NCBI RefSeq assembly: GCF_000812565.1
Contig: NZ_JTAM01000003.1
Location: 1 to 64,000, forward strand
Direction of reading: 5' to 3'
Length of the DNA stretch: 64,000 nucleotides
DNA from: Flammeovirga sp. OC4
Lineage (GTDB): Bacteria; Bacteroidota; Bacteroidia; Cytophagales; Flammeovirgaceae
Made by a program: the position numbers and the translations under genes. Below the pieces are notes generated by a model, which worked only from the letters and a program-made list of their open reading frames with translations, was not told the DNA's origin and did no database searches. Position 1 is the stretch's first letter, and each line of letters starts with the position of its first letter. Shown piece by piece: positions 8,683 to 18,017 of this stretch.

Positions 8683-10140
8683 TTAAATGATTAGTGATGG
8701 TATCAAGAAGGTCAATACCAAAAACACTCCCAAAATAACAATAAATCTAGATAAAGCAATATTTAAATGTATGTGTCCTTTTACATTTCGTCTGTAAAGG
8801 AAAAATGGAATCTTTAAATAATACACCAACGATATCGCAGTGTTCAACAAACCTAGGAACAAAACAATAATATATATAAGATTGGAATTTGCATTATACA
8901 ACTCCCATAGTGATGTAAAAATGAGAAGCTTTGCAGTAAAGCCTGCTAAAGGCGGTAAACCTATTAATGAAACGATAGCAAGAATTACAGCAGGCCCCCA
9001 TAATGCAGCACTATTAGACCAACCTAACCCTTCTATCTGCTTTAAATCATCTGTTCCTTTCTCTTTTTCAATTTCCCCGATGAAATAGAACATAGCATAA
9101 TTGGCTATTACATATACCCAAAGGAAATAAAATAGAGCATTCGCTGCAATTTCATCTTTATTCAATAAAGCAATTACGATTAAGCCTGCATTAGCGATGG
9201 TACTATACCCCATCAATCTTCTCATGCCATTTTGGAAAATTGCAGCCAAATTACCAATAAACATAGAGATCACGCCTGTTGATAATAAGAAGTAATTGAT
9301 GTAAGTATTCTCTATTAAAGTAGTTTCTACCAAGAATCTATATAAAAATACAGTTGCACCTATTTTGGGTAAAGTAGAGAAAAAAGCCACAGCTTCAATT
9401 GGAGCAGCTTGATAAACATCTGGAACCCAAATATGCATTGGAAATCCACCTAATTTGAATACGAAGCCCATCATCACCAATATTGCTCCTGTAATAAAAA
9501 GAGGTGAAAATGGTTGATTATATGAAGCAATACCCTGAAGGTCAATCGTAGAAGTTAGACCATACATGATAGACATTCCATAGATTGTAATAGCGGTAGC
9601 TACAGCACCAAAAAGGAAATATTTGATAGATGCTTCAACTCCTTTCTTGTCTCCTTTAAAAGCAGTTAGTAAATAAGAGGGTAAAGACATTAATTCTAAT
9701 GCTAAAATGGCAACAATAAAATCATTAGCCATTGTAAGAACGTGTGCTCCAATTAATATCCCAAGGGCCATCGTCATCCACTCTCCTTCACCAGAAAGCT
9801 TTGTTTTAGAGCTCTCATTTGTAGAATTAAAGTAAAGGTGAATCGATAAAAGAATTACACAAACATCTGATAAAATTCTAAGCTTAATACTCCAATTATC
9901 TTGAACCAGAGTAAACAACATTAGTTTATTTACACTCTCTTCTGCCAACAACGAAAGATAGATCACATCACCTATAAGACCTATACCAACGATAGCATAC
10001 AGATATTTTTTATTTCTCTTTGCAAAGATTAAATCAATGAGAATAACTCCAATTAATAGAGCAGCAATGCCTACTTCTGAAGCTAAAAACGGTAAGCTCT
10101 CAACGATATTTGATAATTTTGACGATAAGTCTTGTCCCAT
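8683..10140 (-). CDS. nuoN: NADH-quinone oxidoreductase subunit N
   Basis: An antiporter-like membrane subunit of complex I involved in proton translocation. It has 485 residues and about 14 membrane spans. Family features are ALELMSLPSYLL (the conserved TM5 Glu) and FKLGGFPMHIWVPDVYQAAP with the following PKIGA segment. The start ATG lies 10 bp after nuoM. It is the last nuo gene of the block; a hybrid histidine kinase follows 23 bp later. Confidence 0.95.
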   Translation of the reverse strand: MGQDLSSKLSNIVESLPFLASEVGIAALLIGVILIDLIFAKRNKKYLYAIVGIGLIGDVIYLSLLAEESVNKLMLFTLVQDNWSIKLRILSDVCVILLSIHLYFNSTNESSKTKLSGEGEWMTMALGILIGAHVLTMANDFIVAILALELMSLPSYLLTAFKGDKKGVEASIKYFLFGAVATAITIYGMSIMYGLTSTIDLQGIASYNQPFSPLFITGAILVMMGFVFKLGGFPMHIWVPDVYQAAPIEAVAFFSTLPKIGATVFLYRFLVETTLIENTYINYFLLSTGVISMFIGNLAAIFQNGMRRLMGYSTIANAGLIVIALLNKDEIAANALFYFLWVYVIANYAMFYFIGEIEKEKGTDDLKQIEGLGWSNSAALWGPAVILAIVSLIGLPPLAGFTAKLLIFTSLWELYNANSNLIYIIVLFLGLLNTAISLVYYLKIPFFLYRRNVKGHIHLNIALSRFIVILGVFLVLTFLIPSLII

Positions 10141-10150
10141 AATTTATCTT

Positions 10151-11899
10151 TTAAGCACCAATGATCGCTTTGATATAATCTAATCCAACATAGTTGGCAA
10201 ACTCTACGAAAACAGTAACACTACCTTCAATCAAGTTAATTAACAACTTAGGATAAATACCTAATACCAATGTGATGACTGCCAATGGAGAAAGCATTAA
10301 TAACTCTCTTTTAGTAAGATCTTTTAATTTCTCATCCATTGATTCATCTTTTAGGTGATATTTCCCCAAGAAAATTCTTTGCATTGCCCATAAATAATAA
10401 GCTGCACTTAATACCAAACCTAATGTTGCAACAATAGTCATCCATCTCGGTACCAAATTGTTTACTGCAGATGAGTTAAATGCTCCTAAGAAGACAAATA
10501 ATTCTGCCATAAAACCTGAGAAACCAGGTAAACCTAAAGAGGCAAAGAAGGCAATTGTAGCCAACATTGTGTAGCGAGGCATTTTAGAAGATAAACCACT
10601 ATAGTTTTCGATTTCTAAATTACCTGTTCTATAGTAAAGCACCCCTGCAATCAAGAATAAGGCTGCTGAAATAATACCATGTGAAAACATTTGGAAAATG
10701 GCTCCAGAGATACCTTCTGCTGTTAAGGAAGCAATACCAAGCATCACAAATCCCATGTGCGATACGGAAGAGTAAGCAATCATTCTCTTCAAATTATGTG
10801 TACCTAAGGCTACAAATGCACCATAAAGAATGGAGATAACTCCACCCAATGCAATGTACCATGCAAAATGATGTGCACCATCAGGGAAGATAGAATAAGC
10901 AATTCTCAACATCCCGTAACCACCAATTTTTAAAAGAATACCAGCTAAAACAACAGAAATTGATGTTGGAGCTTCAACGTGAGCATCAGGTAACCACGTA
11001 TGAAGAGGCACAACCGGCAACTTGATTGCAAAACCAATAAATACCATCAAGAATGCAACAAATCGTACATGCGTACCAAATAACATCGCTCCAGAATCTA
11101 AAGAAAGAATGGCATTTGGAATATAATTCGAGGCATCCATCATATGAACCAATGAGAATGTTCTTACTAAGTTTGATTGTTCGATTTCACCTGAGACCAA
11201 CATCACATGCACCTTTTCTATTATATCTGGCGTCACTTGTTGAATTGACTCTGCTAGGCCTAATTGTACTGCAGTAGCAATAGGATCAATCACTGATGCA
11301 GCCAATGCAATCATAATCACCAAAATGAAGATTGAACCGACTAAAGTATATATAAAGAATTTGATAGAAGCATATTCACTATTCTTACCACCCCAAATAC
11401 CAATTAAGAAGTACATAGGGAGTAACATAAATTCAAAGAATAAATAGAATAAGAAGAAATCCAACGCTAGGAAACAACCCATAATTGTACCGCTCAATAG
11501 TAGATACAAAGCATAAAAACCTCTACGTTTAGTTTTGATCTCTAATGATGATATTGCTCCAATCACCATCACTATGGCTGTTAGTAAAATCATTGAATTA
11601 CTCAGACCGTCTACGCCTAATGTATAATCAGCCGAAAGTCGACCAAATGTACCTAAGTTTAATACGATCCATTCCGATTTCTCTAAATACTGAAACGTAT
11701 CTAAAGACAAGATTCCGTTCATCTTCTCTGACAATCCCTCATACCCCATCATCAAATAGGAAGCGATAATCAGTTGAAATGAATTAATACCAATAGTGAT
11801 TTTACCAAATGAGTCTTTAAAACTGTTTGGTAAAAGAAGAATTACAAGTGTTCCAAAAATTGGAGTAAAAACTAATAATGTGAGCAATAACTGCGACAT
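10151..11899 (-). CDS. nuoM: NADH-quinone oxidoreductase subunit M
   Basis: An antiporter-like membrane subunit of complex I with 582 residues, slightly longer than E. coli NuoM (509). It shows the TM5 motif FFEFMLLPMYFLIGIWGG (conserved Glu), the TM7 Lys in GFAIKLPVVPLHTWLPDAH, and LLKIGGYGMLR. The extra length is mainly a loop at about residues 205-260, after the fifth or sixth span, including a polar segment with an IEKVHVMLVSGEIEQ-like stretch. It lies between nuoL (33 bp upstream) and nuoN (10 bp downstream). Confidence 0.95.
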   Translation of the reverse strand: MSQLLLTLLVFTPIFGTLVILLLPNSFKDSFGKITIGINSFQLIIASYLMMGYEGLSEKMNGILSLDTFQYLEKSEWIVLNLGTFGRLSADYTLGVDGLSNSMILLTAIVMVIGAISSLEIKTKRRGFYALYLLLSGTIMGCFLALDFFLFYLFFEFMLLPMYFLIGIWGGKNSEYASIKFFIYTLVGSIFILVIMIALAASVIDPIATAVQLGLAESIQQVTPDIIEKVHVMLVSGEIEQSNLVRTFSLVHMMDASNYIPNAILSLDSGAMLFGTHVRFVAFLMVFIGFAIKLPVVPLHTWLPDAHVEAPTSISVVLAGILLKIGGYGMLRIAYSIFPDGAHHFAWYIALGGVISILYGAFVALGTHNLKRMIAYSSVSHMGFVMLGIASLTAEGISGAIFQMFSHGIISAALFLIAGVLYYRTGNLEIENYSGLSSKMPRYTMLATIAFFASLGLPGFSGFMAELFVFLGAFNSSAVNNLVPRWMTIVATLGLVLSAAYYLWAMQRIFLGKYHLKDESMDEKLKDLTKRELLMLSPLAVITLVLGIYPKLLINLIEGSVTVFVEFANYVGLDYIKAIIGA

Positions 11900-11932
11900 A
11901 ATCTATATATATACTTTTGTTAGTTTAAACGA

Positions 11933-13984
11933 CTAAATAAACCAGAGTACTAATACCATAATAAGGAGTAGAAAGATTGACCATGCAATCATACTCTGTG
12001 TTCTTTCTCCTTGAGGTTTTCTAAAGACATCTCCAAAGATGGACAATACTTTCGTGAGCAGTGTCACTACTCCATCGACAATCACTTTATCGAACCAAGC
12101 CAACATATGTCCAAAAACCACATTGACTACAGCAAATAACTTCACAAAGAAGTCTACTACTTTATCATCAAAACCTCTTACAAATTCTGAAGTATGAATT
12201 GTAACTCCCACAAAATACTCATCTGCATGAGGAATGTTTTCTAACTTATTTGCTGTAAACAAAGTCGTTTTCACACCTAACTTATATCCTTTGTCTAGGT
12301 AAGCAAAATTGTACGACAATTTATGCAATGAAGACGATTTCAATTGTTTTTTGAGAGAAGCAAAAGCATCTTTAAAATAAATAAGATAAGCCCCTCCAGC
12401 ACCCAATGCTACAACTCCAATGGATAAGAATAGACCTAACGTATGAACACTTCCCGTGTCAACAGTCGCTAGACTTAAACCATTTTGAAGCCATGTATGT
12501 GAAGTTTCAAAAGGTGATAATGCATAGAAAAACCATAATGTAAAAGTACCTAATACAATTACTGGCATCGTCATTCTTACATTAACCTCCTTAGGTAAGA
12601 CCAAACAGTCTTTACATACTTTATGGTTAGCGATTCCTAATTTCCCAAAGAATACCTGATAAAGTAATCGGATGGAATAAAATGCTGTAAAAGCAGCCGC
12701 AGTGAACCCTAATAGAGCTAGGAATATCCATTCCCAACTTCCAGTAGATGCCTTCACTAATAGTGATGAAAGGATAGCATCTTTAGAGAGGAATCCTGAT
12801 GTAAACGGCAACCCCATTAATCCTGCAAGACAAACACTAAAACCGATAAAGGTCTTAGGCATATATTGCTTTAAATTACCCATCCAACGAATATCCTGAG
12901 GGTCAAACCCTTTACAGATATCACATGAAACTTGATGCATACTATGAATGATCGAACCCGCACCAAGGAATAAACCTGCTTTAAAGAAAGCGTGGGTAGT
13001 AAGATGGAATACAGATGCTTCTGGATCACCTACACCTATTCCAATCATCATATAACCTAACTGCGAAATTGTAGAATAGGCTAAAATTCGTTTAATATCA
13101 TTTTGTGAAAGAGCTGAAAACGCTCCTAAGAAGGCTGTTAATCCTCCAATGATTCCAATCAAAAGTTGTATTTCAACTGGCAATACAAAGAAGCATCTTG
13201 CTAATAAATAGATACCTGCAGCCACCATTGTTGCGGCATGTATTAACGCTGAAACCGGTGTTGGTCCCTGCATGGCATCTGGAAGCCACACTGATAACGG
13301 TAACTGAGCCGACTTACCCATCGCTGCCATTGTAACACCTATACCAACTATATATAGTGGAAGAATTTGCAATTGATCAACTTCAGTAGACAAAGCCTCA
13401 ATACTGACTGTACCAAATGTAGAATACAATGTAATAATGGCTACCATAAAGCCTGCATCACCAATTCTATTAAGTACAAATGCTTTTTTCGCGGCTTTAA
13501 CTGCTTCATTCTTTTCTCTCCAGAAGCCAATTAGCATATAAGAGCAAAAGCCTACTAATTCCCAGAAAAGGTAAAGCATAATAAGATTATCACTTACCAA
13601 TACCCCAAACATGGAAAAAGTAAAAAGACCAAGAAGTGTAAAATATTTTTTATACTTAGGATCACCCTGCATGTAAGCAGATGAGAAAATGTGCACAAAT
13701 AGGGATACGATTGAAACCATTGTCAGGAGCATACTACTCAACTGATCAATTTTCAAGGTCGCTTTAAAAGAATGCTGACCTAACAAGAACCATTCGTCTT
13801 GAAGTACAATAGGGCTATAATTCCAAGTGTAGTAGAACACACACAAATTCCCTATGACACTTAACCCAATTAAAGTTGTTGCAATCTTGTCTGAATATAA
13901 ATTCTCCTTTCTAAAAAATAGGATCAAGGCACCTATCAATGGAGAAAGTAATGTAATCGAAGTTATGGTTTCTAGAAAGTTCAA
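11933..13984 (-). CDS. nuoL: NADH-quinone oxidoreductase subunit L
   Basis: The distal antiporter-like subunit of complex I, with 683 residues. Motifs include LYLFWELVGFCSYMLIGFW, AQLPLSVWLPDAMQGPTPVSALIHAATMV and SQLGYMMIGIGVG. The C-terminal third fits the long amphipathic arm and final span that brace the membrane domain. The start codon is TTG: the only upstream in-frame codons before a stop (TAA) are ACA, CGC and TTT, and the protein aligns from MNFLETI. It is 25 bp downstream of nuoK. Confidence 0.95.
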   Translation of the reverse strand: MNFLETITSITLLSPLIGALILFFRKENLYSDKIATTLIGLSVIGNLCVFYYTWNYSPIVLQDEWFLLGQHSFKATLKIDQLSSMLLTMVSIVSLFVHIFSSAYMQGDPKYKKYFTLLGLFTFSMFGVLVSDNLIMLYLFWELVGFCSYMLIGFWREKNEAVKAAKKAFVLNRIGDAGFMVAIITLYSTFGTVSIEALSTEVDQLQILPLYIVGIGVTMAAMGKSAQLPLSVWLPDAMQGPTPVSALIHAATMVAAGIYLLARCFFVLPVEIQLLIGIIGGLTAFLGAFSALSQNDIKRILAYSTISQLGYMMIGIGVGDPEASVFHLTTHAFFKAGLFLGAGSIIHSMHQVSCDICKGFDPQDIRWMGNLKQYMPKTFIGFSVCLAGLMGLPFTSGFLSKDAILSSLLVKASTGSWEWIFLALLGFTAAAFTAFYSIRLLYQVFFGKLGIANHKVCKDCLVLPKEVNVRMTMPVIVLGTFTLWFFYALSPFETSHTWLQNGLSLATVDTGSVHTLGLFLSIGVVALGAGGAYLIYFKDAFASLKKQLKSSSLHKLSYNFAYLDKGYKLGVKTTLFTANKLENIPHADEYFVGVTIHTSEFVRGFDDKVVDFFVKLFAVVNVVFGHMLAWFDKVIVDGVVTLLTKVLSIFGDVFRKPQGERTQSMIAWSIFLLLIMVLVLWFI

Positions 13985-14009
13985 AAAGCGTGTTTAATTT
14001 ATTAACTTC

Positions 14010-14318
14010 TTATTCTTCTTTTAATGTATTGACTTTATGTAAATCAACGGATCTAAAGTGTTGAAAAAGTCGGATAATCAATGCAAGGGCAACACATACT
14101 TCAGCTGCTGCTATTACAATGACAAAAATAGAAAAGGCTGTACCTTCTCCAAAGCTTGGATCTCTGTGTGAAAAAGCTACTAAGTTAACATTAGCCGCAT
14201 TCAACATCAATTCTACCCCCATTAAGGCTACAATTGCACTTCGTTTTGTTAAGGCTATTGCTAACCCTATACAAAAGAGAAATGCAGAACCTAACATATA
14301 ATATGAAAACGGTATCAT
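14010..14318 (-). CDS. nuoK: NADH-quinone oxidoreductase subunit K
   Basis: A 102-residue, three-span membrane subunit of complex I. It carries GVELMLNAANVNLVAF with the conserved TM2 Glu, and the second conserved Glu in VIVIAAAEVCVALAL. This is the first gene of the nuoKLMN block; nuoA-J are not in this window. A promoter-like pair (TTTG, 20 bases, CATATTTG) lies just upstream. Confidence 0.95.
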   Translation of the reverse strand: MIPFSYYMLGSAFLFCIGLAIALTKRSAIVALMGVELMLNAANVNLVAFSHRDPSFGEGTAFSIFVIVIAAAEVCVALALIIRLFQHFRSVDLHKVNTLKEE

Positions 14319-14341
14319 ACCTATTTGTTTGTTTCAGAAAG

Positions 14342-14373
14342 CAAATATGCTCTTATTATTATCAGAATTCAAA
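14342..14373 (-). promoter_or_regulatory. Putative nuoK promoter
   Basis: On the minus strand TTTG, 20 bases, CATATTTG (one mismatch to TAnnTTTG), about 24 bp before the nuoK ATG. The -33 box overlaps the stop codon of the cyclophilin-like gene. It would let nuoKLMN be transcribed separately. Confidence 0.45.
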
Positions 14374-14845
14374 TAAAAGCGGGTTTTCGTGCTAATATTT
14401 CTTCTTCAGGGTAGTCATTAATTGTTATTTTTTCAATTATCTGCCCTTTTTCTATTGAATTAATTTTAACATGATGATTTGTCGCCACCATTCCTATTGG
14501 CGAACACACACCATCATAATGTGACGCTTCATCACTATCCAGCATAATGACTAAACGATCTGACACATGATAAGGGTCTGCACCCACAAAAGATAAAAAA
14601 CCGTACTTATGAGGTTTTGTATTAAAGTCAACACGAGTAAGTGGTCTTTCAGCAAAAGCAACAAATTCTTTTTGCGGTCCTATTTTAGTCACACCATCCT
14701 CTACTTTAAATTCTACGACCCATTGATCATAAACATTTGCATTTACTAAATCAACAAATCGTTTTGTGGCTATCGGTGCATCCTCTTCTTTAAAAAGAAA
14801 AAAATCGTATTGCTCTCCATCAATTAGAAACTCCGCAATCAGCAT
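14369..14845 (-). CDS. Divergent cyclophilin-like protein
   Basis: A 158-residue cytoplasmic protein. Its layout resembles cyclophilin-type prolyl isomerases: APIATKRFVDLVNANVYD (residues ~24-41) parallels the family's 'AP.t..nF..l...g.Yd', KYGFLSFV parallels 'G.lsMA', and YDGVCSPIGMVATNHHVKINSIEKG parallels the 'fG.V..G...v..I' segment. The usual catalytic Arg/Phe/Gln set is not clearly present, so activity is doubtful. It lies 50 bp upstream of nuoK on the same strand and has its own consensus promoter. The assignment is from pattern only. Confidence 0.55.
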   Translation of the reverse strand: MLIAEFLIDGEQYDFFLFKEEDAPIATKRFVDLVNANVYDQWVVEFKVEDGVTKIGPQKEFVAFAERPLTRVDFNTKPHKYGFLSFVGADPYHVSDRLVIMLDSDEASHYDGVCSPIGMVATNHHVKINSIEKGQIIEKITINDYPEEEILARKPAFI

Positions 14846-14878
14846 TCAAATAATGTATTAATCTATACTGCTTTTTGG

Positions 14879-14886
14879 CAAATATA
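14879..14886 (-). promoter_or_regulatory. Promoter -7 element of the cyclophilin-like gene
   Basis: TATATTTG on the minus strand, a perfect TAnnTTTG match, 34 bp before the ATG at 14845. The -33 box is not clear. Confidence 0.55.
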
Positions 14887-14910
14887 CTGAATAGGAATTA
14901 TGAAAAAAAT

Positions 14911-14944
14911 AAAAGCCTAACTGCATTAAGCAATTAGGCTTTTT
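14911..14944 (-). terminator. Terminator after the OmpR-type regulator
   Basis: A 10-bp perfect stem (AAAAGCCTAA with TTAGGCTTTT) and a 13-base loop, with T-rich sequence on both sides. It can act in both directions but sits just after the leftward response-regulator gene. Confidence 0.8.
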
Positions 14945-14965
14945 AGTAGAATGACTTAAATAAAA

Positions 14966-15673
14966 TTAGTCTTGCACTAAGAATTTAAATCCAATACCAT
15001 GAACGTTTAATATTTCGATTGTTGGATCATCTTTTAAGTATTTTCTCAAACGAGACATAAAAACATCCAAACTACGACCTTTGTAATAATCATCATCACC
15101 CCAAACTTCTTGTAAGATATACTCACGTTTGATCAATGTATTACGGTGACGGTGTAAGAATCTCAACAATTCAGCTTCACGGGTTGTTAATTTTCTTGTG
15201 TCTTCACCGATACTTAATTTTTGGTAAGGGAAATCTAAGATATAGTTACCAATATTGATTTGATGAGGATCGTCTTCATTACCTACTTCAACTTTAGGCT
15301 CAGACTTTTGACGCTTTAAGATCACTTCAATACGAAGTAATAATTCCTCTACGTTTACTGGTTTAGTAACATAGTCATCAGCACCAATTCTGAAAGCTTT
15401 AATTTTGTCTTTTGGTAAATTGTTAGAAGACATAAATAAGATCGGAATATACGGATCCTTAGCTCTTATTTCTTCAGCCAAAGTGTATCCATCCTTGTGG
15501 GGCATCATTACATCCATGATAATTAAATCATAGTCTGCTTTGTCGTATTCTTTCATGCCTTCCACTCCGTCCTCGGCATGGTTTACAGCATAACCTCTGA
15601 TGTCTAAATATTTTTTCACAAGAGAGGCTATAATTCTATCATCCTCTACTAGAAGAATCTTCACTGCATCCAT
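14966..15673 (-). CDS. OmpR/PhoB-type response regulator (RprY-like)
   Basis: A DNA-binding response regulator of 235 residues from the preferred ATG. The receiver domain has the acidic pair in LLVEDD, phospho-acceptor Asp54 in LIIMDVMMPHKDG and the VTKP lysine. The C-terminal winged helix runs from TTREAELLRFL to HGIGFKFLVQD, with the recognition region GRSLDVFMSRLRKYL. The start was moved 25 codons inward from the longest frame, because the upstream residues do not belong to the receiver fold. It resembles the widespread Bacteroidota regulator RprY. No partner kinase gene is adjacent. Confidence 0.92.
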   Translation of the reverse strand: MDAVKILLVEDDRIIASLVKKYLDIRGYAVNHAEDGVEGMKEYDKADYDLIIMDVMMPHKDGYTLAEEIRAKDPYIPILFMSSNNLPKDKIKAFRIGADDYVTKPVNVEELLLRIEVILKRQKSEPKVEVGNEDDPHQINIGNYILDFPYQKLSIGEDTRKLTTREAELLRFLHRHRNTLIKREYILQEVWGDDDYYKGRSLDVFMSRLRKYLKDDPTIEILNVHGIGFKFLVQD

Positions 15674-15837
15674 AGTATTATAATAAGTTTTATGTAATAA
15701 TGATGTATATATATATTGTTTTACTTTGTACAAAACAGATATACGCAATAACTAATGAGAAGTTTTAAATAACAAGTTTAAACAAATGTTAATTGCGTAA
15801 AAAATGTTATAATACAATTTATTCTTGGTGATATTCA

Positions 15838-16920
15838 TCACTCTTCTTCATTGAAGAAGATCATGTAATAATTCATATTTCTCTCAGAATCATACCCTTT
15901 CTCCACATTTTGCTCATTTCCGCTAATGGTGATATTTATCTTCTTATCTAATTTGATAATACTTTTAAATTCTTTCTTAGACTTACGAACTGCTTCCTTG
16001 GAAACTTTAAATTCATCGAAAACCGGGATCTCTTTTTTCTCTTGAAAATCGACTTTATATTCTTGAAACGCTTCGATAGCCTCAGGTTCCTCAATCACGT
16101 TATTTTCAAAGTCAACTACATTAAAATCCTCTTTTTCGTTGAAATACTTTAAAGATCGATTTAATAAATCAATTTGGGCAGGTTTTTCTACGGCGTGATC
16201 TTCATTGAAAACTTCTTCAACAAAACCAACACACATATCCAAATAATTTTTTGTATGAAAGAAATTATCTTCTCTCGGTTTAAGCTGAAGATAAGACTCT
16301 TTCCAATACAAGGCTTCCACAGATCGAGTAGGACTGTCTTTCAACATTACTTTGTATCCTTTCTCCTCTTCGCATTTGAAAATCAAACAACCTTTGTCTA
16401 ATTTCTTCACGCTGACACCTTCACTCTGTTCCAACTCAAAATTACCTACATCTGTTTTATCTCCAACAGTTAGGAACATTTCTTTATGTTCTGCCTTAAA
16501 CAAACCAATTGCATCAACTACATCCCCGTCTACAACACAATCTCTCAGTACAGCAACAAATAATTCCCCTCCTTTTATTCTTGGGTGAGTAGAAGCTTCA
16601 AAAAGAAGTTCAGCCATTTCTCTTGATCGGGTCATGAATTGTTCATATGGATTAGAGAAAATAGCTTCAGTAGCTGTAAATACTTCATTGTCAGTAAAAG
16701 ACTCTTGACCTTCTGGTGGTGCAAAATGGTACATTGGACCAGGCTTAAATGACTTCAAGAAATAATCCATGACTGATTTGTACAATGGACTATAGTTTTC
16801 AATTTCTATTTCAAACTCTGCTAATTCTATCGGTTCTTCCTGCGTCTTATTACCCACTTTATGTATCACTAACTGGGATAACTTTACATTGGATAAATCA
16901 AATGATTTTATCTTGCTCAT
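15838..16920 (-). CDS. NdpA/YejK-family nucleoid-associated protein
   Basis: A 360-residue member of the 37-kDa nucleoid-associated protein family (PF04245-type). Bacteroidota hallmarks are the N-terminal LVIHKVGNK, NEVFTATEAIF, STHPRIKGGELFVAVLRD, DAIGLFKAEHKEMFL, KLDKGCLIFKCEEEKGYKV and EALYWKESYL. It acts in the cytoplasm, probably bound to the chromosome; its exact role is unknown even for E. coli YejK. It is monocistronic here, with about 160 bp to the response-regulator gene and no close upstream neighbour on this strand. Confidence 0.85.
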   Translation of the reverse strand: MSKIKSFDLSNVKLSQLVIHKVGNKTQEEPIELAEFEIEIENYSPLYKSVMDYFLKSFKPGPMYHFAPPEGQESFTDNEVFTATEAIFSNPYEQFMTRSREMAELLFEASTHPRIKGGELFVAVLRDCVVDGDVVDAIGLFKAEHKEMFLTVGDKTDVGNFELEQSEGVSVKKLDKGCLIFKCEEEKGYKVMLKDSPTRSVEALYWKESYLQLKPREDNFFHTKNYLDMCVGFVEEVFNEDHAVEKPAQIDLLNRSLKYFNEKEDFNVVDFENNVIEEPEAIEAFQEYKVDFQEKKEIPVFDEFKVSKEAVRKSKKEFKSIIKLDKKINITISGNEQNVEKGYDSERNMNYYMIFFNEEE

Positions 16921-17304
16921 TTATAAATATTAAAGGGTATTGCTGGAGAATCTTTCTCCGCACTGAAATTCCAAAAAACTTTCAATATTAACAAATTGAA
17001 CTTACAATCTTTCTAGTCTAAATCACTAAAAGTGGTTAAACACTCTGTATCATAGACTTATAAATATATTAAATTTTACAAAAAAGGCATACATATTCTT
17101 TTCATAATTACTGCTTACTTTTGAAAAGTATTCAATAAAATGAAGTTTTATTATAAATCTCTTATTCGTTACTGTTCTGTTTTTCTGAGAAGTAGAAAGT
17201 TTTAATATTTACTAACAAAGGCAATCCAACGTATTTTCTTTGTTTTATATCTCATTTTTTTGAAATTTGGAACTCAACTTTGAGTATTATTAATTCAATA
17301 TAAA
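16921..17304. other. Divergent intergenic region, NdpA / DUF3467
   Basis: 384 bp, very AT-rich. A 15-base imperfect palindrome (GGAGAATCTTTCTCC) lies in the NdpA leader near 16945. CAACTTTG at 17275-17282 is one mismatch from a -7 element for the DUF3467 gene. No RNA or ORF is supported. Confidence 0.6.
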
Positions 17305-17625
17305 ATGGATCAAGAAAAAAAACCTGAAAATCAAATCAACATCGAATTGACAGATGATGTTGCTGAAGGAGTTTATGCCAATTTAGCCATGATTGCTCAC
17401 TCTAATAGTGAATTTGTAGTAGACTTCATCAGAATGATGCCAGGTGTACCTAAAGCAAAAGTAAAATCTAGAATTATCCTGACTCCAGAGCATGCCAAAC
17501 GTTTATATATGGCACTTCAAGATAATTTAAAGAAATATGAGGCGCAGTTTGGACCAATAGGAAAAACAGATGAAGCACCTAAATTCCCAATGAACTTCGG
17601 AATGACAAACACTGACCCTCAGTAA
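17305..17625 (+). CDS. DUF3467 family protein
   Basis: A 106-residue acidic cytoplasmic protein. The core INIELTDDVAEGVYANLAMI...SEFVVDFIRMMPGVPKAKVKSRIILTPEHAKRLYMALQDN is the DUF3467 signature of Bacteroidota and other bacteria. Function is unknown. It is a single-gene unit: a strong terminator follows, shared with the convergent csaA gene. Confidence 0.88.
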   Translation: MDQEKKPENQINIELTDDVAEGVYANLAMIAHSNSEFVVDFIRMMPGVPKAKVKSRIILTPEHAKRLYMALQDNLKKYEAQFGPIGKTDEAPKFPMNFGMTNTDPQ

Positions 17626-17647
17626 GTTTTGTATAAAAACAAAAAAA

Positions 17648-17677
17648 GGGACGCCTCTATCAGGTGTCCTTTTTTTT
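17648..17677 (+). terminator. Bidirectional terminator between DUF3467 gene and csaA
   Basis: GGACGCC pairs with GGTGTCC (7 bp, one G.T pair) around a 7-base loop, followed by eight T; the 5' side is A-rich, so it can also stop leftward transcription. It abuts the csaA stop codon at 17679. Confidence 0.88.
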
Positions 17678-17678
17678 G

Positions 17679-18011
17679 TTAACCAATTTTTAGTCCATTT
17701 AGTACTTTTTCGTCAGTAGTGAGCAGTGTCACACCTTCTTTGCCTATTGCCCCTAAAACAAGACACTCAGACATAAAATTGGCAATTTGTTTTGGAGGAA
17801 AATTTACAACGGCTATTACCTGTTTCCCTACTAATTTTTCAGGAGTGTATTTATCTGTAATTTGTGCAGACGTCTTTTTCTCTCCCAAGTCTCCAAAATC
17901 AATAAATAATTTGTATGCTGGCTTTTTAACCTCTTTAAAAGTTTCTACTCTTAAAACAGTACCAACCCTTAAATCTATTTTTTCAAAATCATCCCAATTG
18001 ATCATCATCAC
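17679..18011 (-). CDS. csaA: CsaA-like tRNA-binding protein
   Basis: A 110-residue EMAPII/tRBD-fold protein. Landmarks are DLRVGTVLRVETFKEVKKPAYKLFIDFGDLGEKKTSAQIT and VVNFPPKQIANFMSECLVLGA, typical of CsaA, which has chaperone-like and tRNA-binding activity in Bacillus. Three consecutive ATG codons make the exact start uncertain by one or two residues. It is 6 bp downstream of a membrane-anchored repeat protein gene and likely cotranscribed with it. Confidence 0.92.
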   Translation of the reverse strand: MMMINWDDFEKIDLRVGTVLRVETFKEVKKPAYKLFIDFGDLGEKKTSAQITDKYTPEKLVGKQVIAVVNFPPKQIANFMSECLVLGAIGKEGVTLLTTDEKVLNGLKIG

Positions 18012-18017
18012 TTTACC

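Noticed and set aside
15674-15748. 25-codon extension of the OmpR-type regulator
   Set aside because: Extra residues are not part of the receiver domain; ATG at 15673 gives the family N-terminus.
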